Shown: in pieces, positions 5,357 to 7,223 of the stretch
How the letters are laid out: every line of letters begins with the position of its first letter
Position numbering within the stretch: the stretch's first letter is position 1
Source: Parafilimonas sp.
GTDB taxonomy: Bacteria > Bacteroidota > Bacteroidia > Chitinophagales > Chitinophagaceae
Assembly (NCBI GenBank): GCA_023251275.1
Contig: JAHEZC010000126.1
Coordinates: 1-7,223, forward strand
Length of the DNA: 7,223 bases
Reading direction: 5' to 3'
The notes under the pieces: model-generated
Database searches by the model: none
What the model saw: the letters and a program-made list of their open reading frames with translations, nothing else
What the model was told of the DNA's origin: nothing
Made by a program: the position numbers and the translations under genes

Positions 5357-7223
5357 CTATTCGCTTCGTAGTGCTTTAACAGGATTTGCTATTGCTGCCT
5401 TCACAGATTGAAAGCTTATAGTTAATACAGCAATAAAAACCGCAAGCAAACCTGCTATGGCAAATACTGACCATCCTAAATTTATTTTATATGCAAATTG
5501 CTGCAGCCAATTATTCATAGCATACCATGCAACAGGCGTTGCAATTACAACAGCAATTATTACAAGTTTTATAAAATCTTTTGCCAGTAATTGAATGATG
5601 CCGGTTACACTTGCACCCAATACTTTTCGTACGCCAATTTCCTTTGTGCGCACCTGCGCGGTATAAGCTGCCAAACCCAATAGTCCAAGGCATGAAATGA
5701 AAATAGCGATGGCTGCAAATATGTTGAAAAGCAATCCTGTCCGCTGTTCCGATTCGTATAATTTATTAAACCTGTCATCGAGAAAACCATATTTAAAAGG
5801 AAAACCGGCGTTATATTTTTTCCATTCTGTTTCAACAGCAGCAATTGCTTTCGGCACATCTTTTCCTGTCGTTTTTATATATATCTGCCCGTACCTGATT
5901 GGCTGGCAATAAAAAATAGCAGGTTTTATCGTGGTTCGCATAGAAGTAAAATGAAAATCTTTTACAACACCGCTAATGATGCCTTCTGTTTGCCATAGTC
6001 TGAATTTTTTCCCGATGGGATCTTTTATTCCTGTTGCCTTTATGGCTGTTTCATTTAAAATAAAATGCATGGAGTCTGATGCGGCTGCGCCTGTAAACCC
6101 ATTACCTTTTATCAAACGCATTTTAAAAAAAGGAATAAAATCTTTATCTACATTCATCGGGCTTAGCATGATGGTTTCACCTTCTTCTTTTCCATCCCAC
6201 GAATTAGCACCGGTTTGGTCCCCGAAATCTATAATATTTCCATTTGACCAGGTCACATTTGAAATACTCCGCTGCTTTAATAATGCTGATCTTACTGCAT
6301 CAAGGTGCTGCGCCATGTTGATCATGTTTACGGCTAACACATTTTCTTTATCATAACCCAACTGCTTTGACCGGATATAATTCAATTGTTTGCCTATCAC
6401 TATTGTGCCGACGATGAGGATAATTGAAAATGCAAATTGTGTTACAACCAACACTTTCCTGAAAAGTGCATTACTGATATTTCCTGATATTTTTCCTTTT
6501 AATATTTTTACAGGCTTAAATGAAGAAAGTAATAATGCAGGATAAATACTTGAAATAATAAGTGTTCCGGTAATGGCGAGCAGTATAATTTCCCAAATAT
6601 GATACGCTGCAAAATTAATCACAATGTCTTTGCCTGATATCTCGTTGAATAAAGGTAAAAGAGCATATACGAGCATTAAAGCAATGACGACCGCAAAAAT
6701 AAACAGCAAAGCCGTTTCAATGATGAACTGCATGAATAGCTGTAATCTTGCTGCTCCAACAATCTTGCGCAGGCTTACTTCTTTTGAGCGCAGCATGGAG
6801 CGTGCAGTGGAAAGATTTACATAATTAATACAGGCAATAAATAAAATAAGAATGGCAATGACAGCAAACATTTTCACTGTGCCTATACCGCCGTCGCTGC
6901 CATCAGCAGCATATAAATGAGTTTTCTTAAGCGGCAGCCAGACATAACCTATATCTGTATCGTCGGATTTTACGCTTAGATGCAGATCTCTTAATTTTTT
7001 GGCAAAGCCTGTAAATGAAAAACCAGGTTGTAATAGGAGAAAAGTGTTATAATCAAATTGGTGAAAATCATTATCTATATTCCTTCCTTCTGTACTGCCG
7101 GCGTACATTTTCTGGGCTAAAAGACTCATCGGAAAGATCATATCTCCCTGAATCCCGGAGTTTTTGGGAAAGTCTTTTATTACACCGGTCACTTTAAAAT
7201 TTGTGGTTTCATCTGCTGTTATT
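5357..7223 (-). CDS. FtsX/MacB-type ABC transporter permease, N-terminus beyond the window
   Basis: Inner-membrane permease of the same superfamily, 5'-truncated by the right edge. The frame stays open to base 7222, ten codons beyond the GTG at 7190-7192 (ITADETTNFK before VTGVIKDFPKNS). That GTG is an internal valine: FKVTGVIKDFPKNS is the usual end-of-first-domain segment, found near residue 180 of full-length relatives, so about 170 residues including TM1 are missing and the full protein is near 790 aa. Numbering from the visible end: rest of first periplasmic domain to about 116, TM2-4 about 117-139, 168-192 and 208-234, TM5 about 257-277, second periplasmic domain to about 497, TM6-8 about 498-520, 549-568 and 581-603. 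Cytoplasmic motifs are KEVSLRKIVGAA (147-158) and KEIGVRKVLGAS (527-538); the C-terminus is NPVKALRSE, then TAG. It is clearly closer to the 808-aa permease than to the 792-aa one beside it (compare CLGLxGLAAY and SFQS(I/V)KAAIANPVK). It is the first visible gene of the cluster; substrate unknown. Confidence 0.95.
   Translation of the reverse strand, partial: ITADETTNFKVTGVIKDFPKNSGIQGDMIFPMSLLAQKMYAGSTEGRNIDNDFHQFDYNTFLLLQPGFSFTGFAKKLRDLHLSVKSDDTDIGYVWLPLKKTHLYAADGSDGGIGTVKMFAVIAILILFIACINYVNLSTARSMLRSKEVSLRKIVGAARLQLFMQFIIETALLFIFAVVIALMLVYALLPLFNEISGKDIVINFAAYHIWEIILLAITGTLIISSIYPALLLSSFKPVKILKGKISGNISNALFRKVLVVTQFAFSIILIVGTIVIGKQLNYIRSKQLGYDKENVLAVNMINMAQHLDAVRSALLKQRSISNVTWSNGNIIDFGDQTGANSWDGKEEGETIMLSPMNVDKDFIPFFKMRLIKGNGFTGAAASDSMHFILNETAIKATGIKDPIGKKFRLWQTEGIISGVVKDFHFTSMRTTIKPAIFYCQPIRYGQIYIKTTGKDVPKAIAAVETEWKKYNAGFPFKYGFLDDRFNKLYESEQRTGLLFNIFAAIAIFISCLGLLGLAAYTAQVRTKEIGVRKVLGASVTGIIQLLAKDFIKLVIIAVVIATPVAWYAMNNWLQQFAYKINLGWSVFAIAGLLAVFIAVLTISFQSVKAAIANPVKALRSE

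Noticed and set aside
7190..7192. GTG at 7190-7192 as the start of the right-hand permease
   Set aside because: The frame stays open to the window edge, and the residues on both sides form a conserved mid-protein segment (FKVTGVIKDFPKNS). The gene is cut by the window.

Overview
The window reads as part of a Bacteroidota chromosome, probably from a Chitinophagales-like lineage. It is AT-rich, with tandem FtsX/MacB-type permeases of about 800 residues in the form common in that phylum, and gaps holding degenerate 7-9 bp tandem arrays. The lineage is inferred from protein style and gap texture; no phylogenetic marker is present.

Almost all of the window is three large genes on the minus strand, so transcription runs from high to low coordinates. 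The first is a permease cut by the right edge (5357-7223, missing about 170 N-terminal residues). Next comes a complete divergent permease (2760-5138, 792 aa), then a complete permease (184-2610, 808 aa). The two complete proteins have the duplicated plan TM1, periplasmic domain, TM2-4, TM5, periplasmic domain, TM6-8. Each half carries a cytoplasmic K-E-(V/I/M)-x-(I/L/V)-R-K-x-(V/I/M)-G motif after its second helix, the usual ATPase-facing segment of this superfamily. The truncated gene shows the same plan from within its first periplasmic domain. The outer two are closely related paralogues ending NPVK(S/A)LR(A/S)E; the middle one belongs to a different branch. No ATP-binding subunit or periplasmic adaptor is visible, so the partner ATPase must lie outside the window or be supplied in trans. 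Substrate is unknown.

The gaps are more unusual than the genes. The 218-bp gap between the right and middle genes holds, from high to low coordinate: a short stretch encoding a second copy of the family C-terminus (VKALRTE-stop); four near-identical 7-mers; and two perfect, abutting copies of a 29-bp unit built from GAT-initiated 7-8 bp subunits. The 149-bp gap before the left gene has two short perfect inverted repeats and a strong Shine-Dalgarno sequence. Downstream of the left gene an array of five GACT-containing 8-9 mers runs into the stop codon. The first ~100 bases may hold the 3' end of a convergent plus-strand gene, but this is weak.

I saw no tRNA, rRNA, CRISPR array, insertion sequence or convincing promoter. 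I find no clear evidence of a wholly new system; the most distinctive signals are the ATPase-less permease run and the intergenic arrays.
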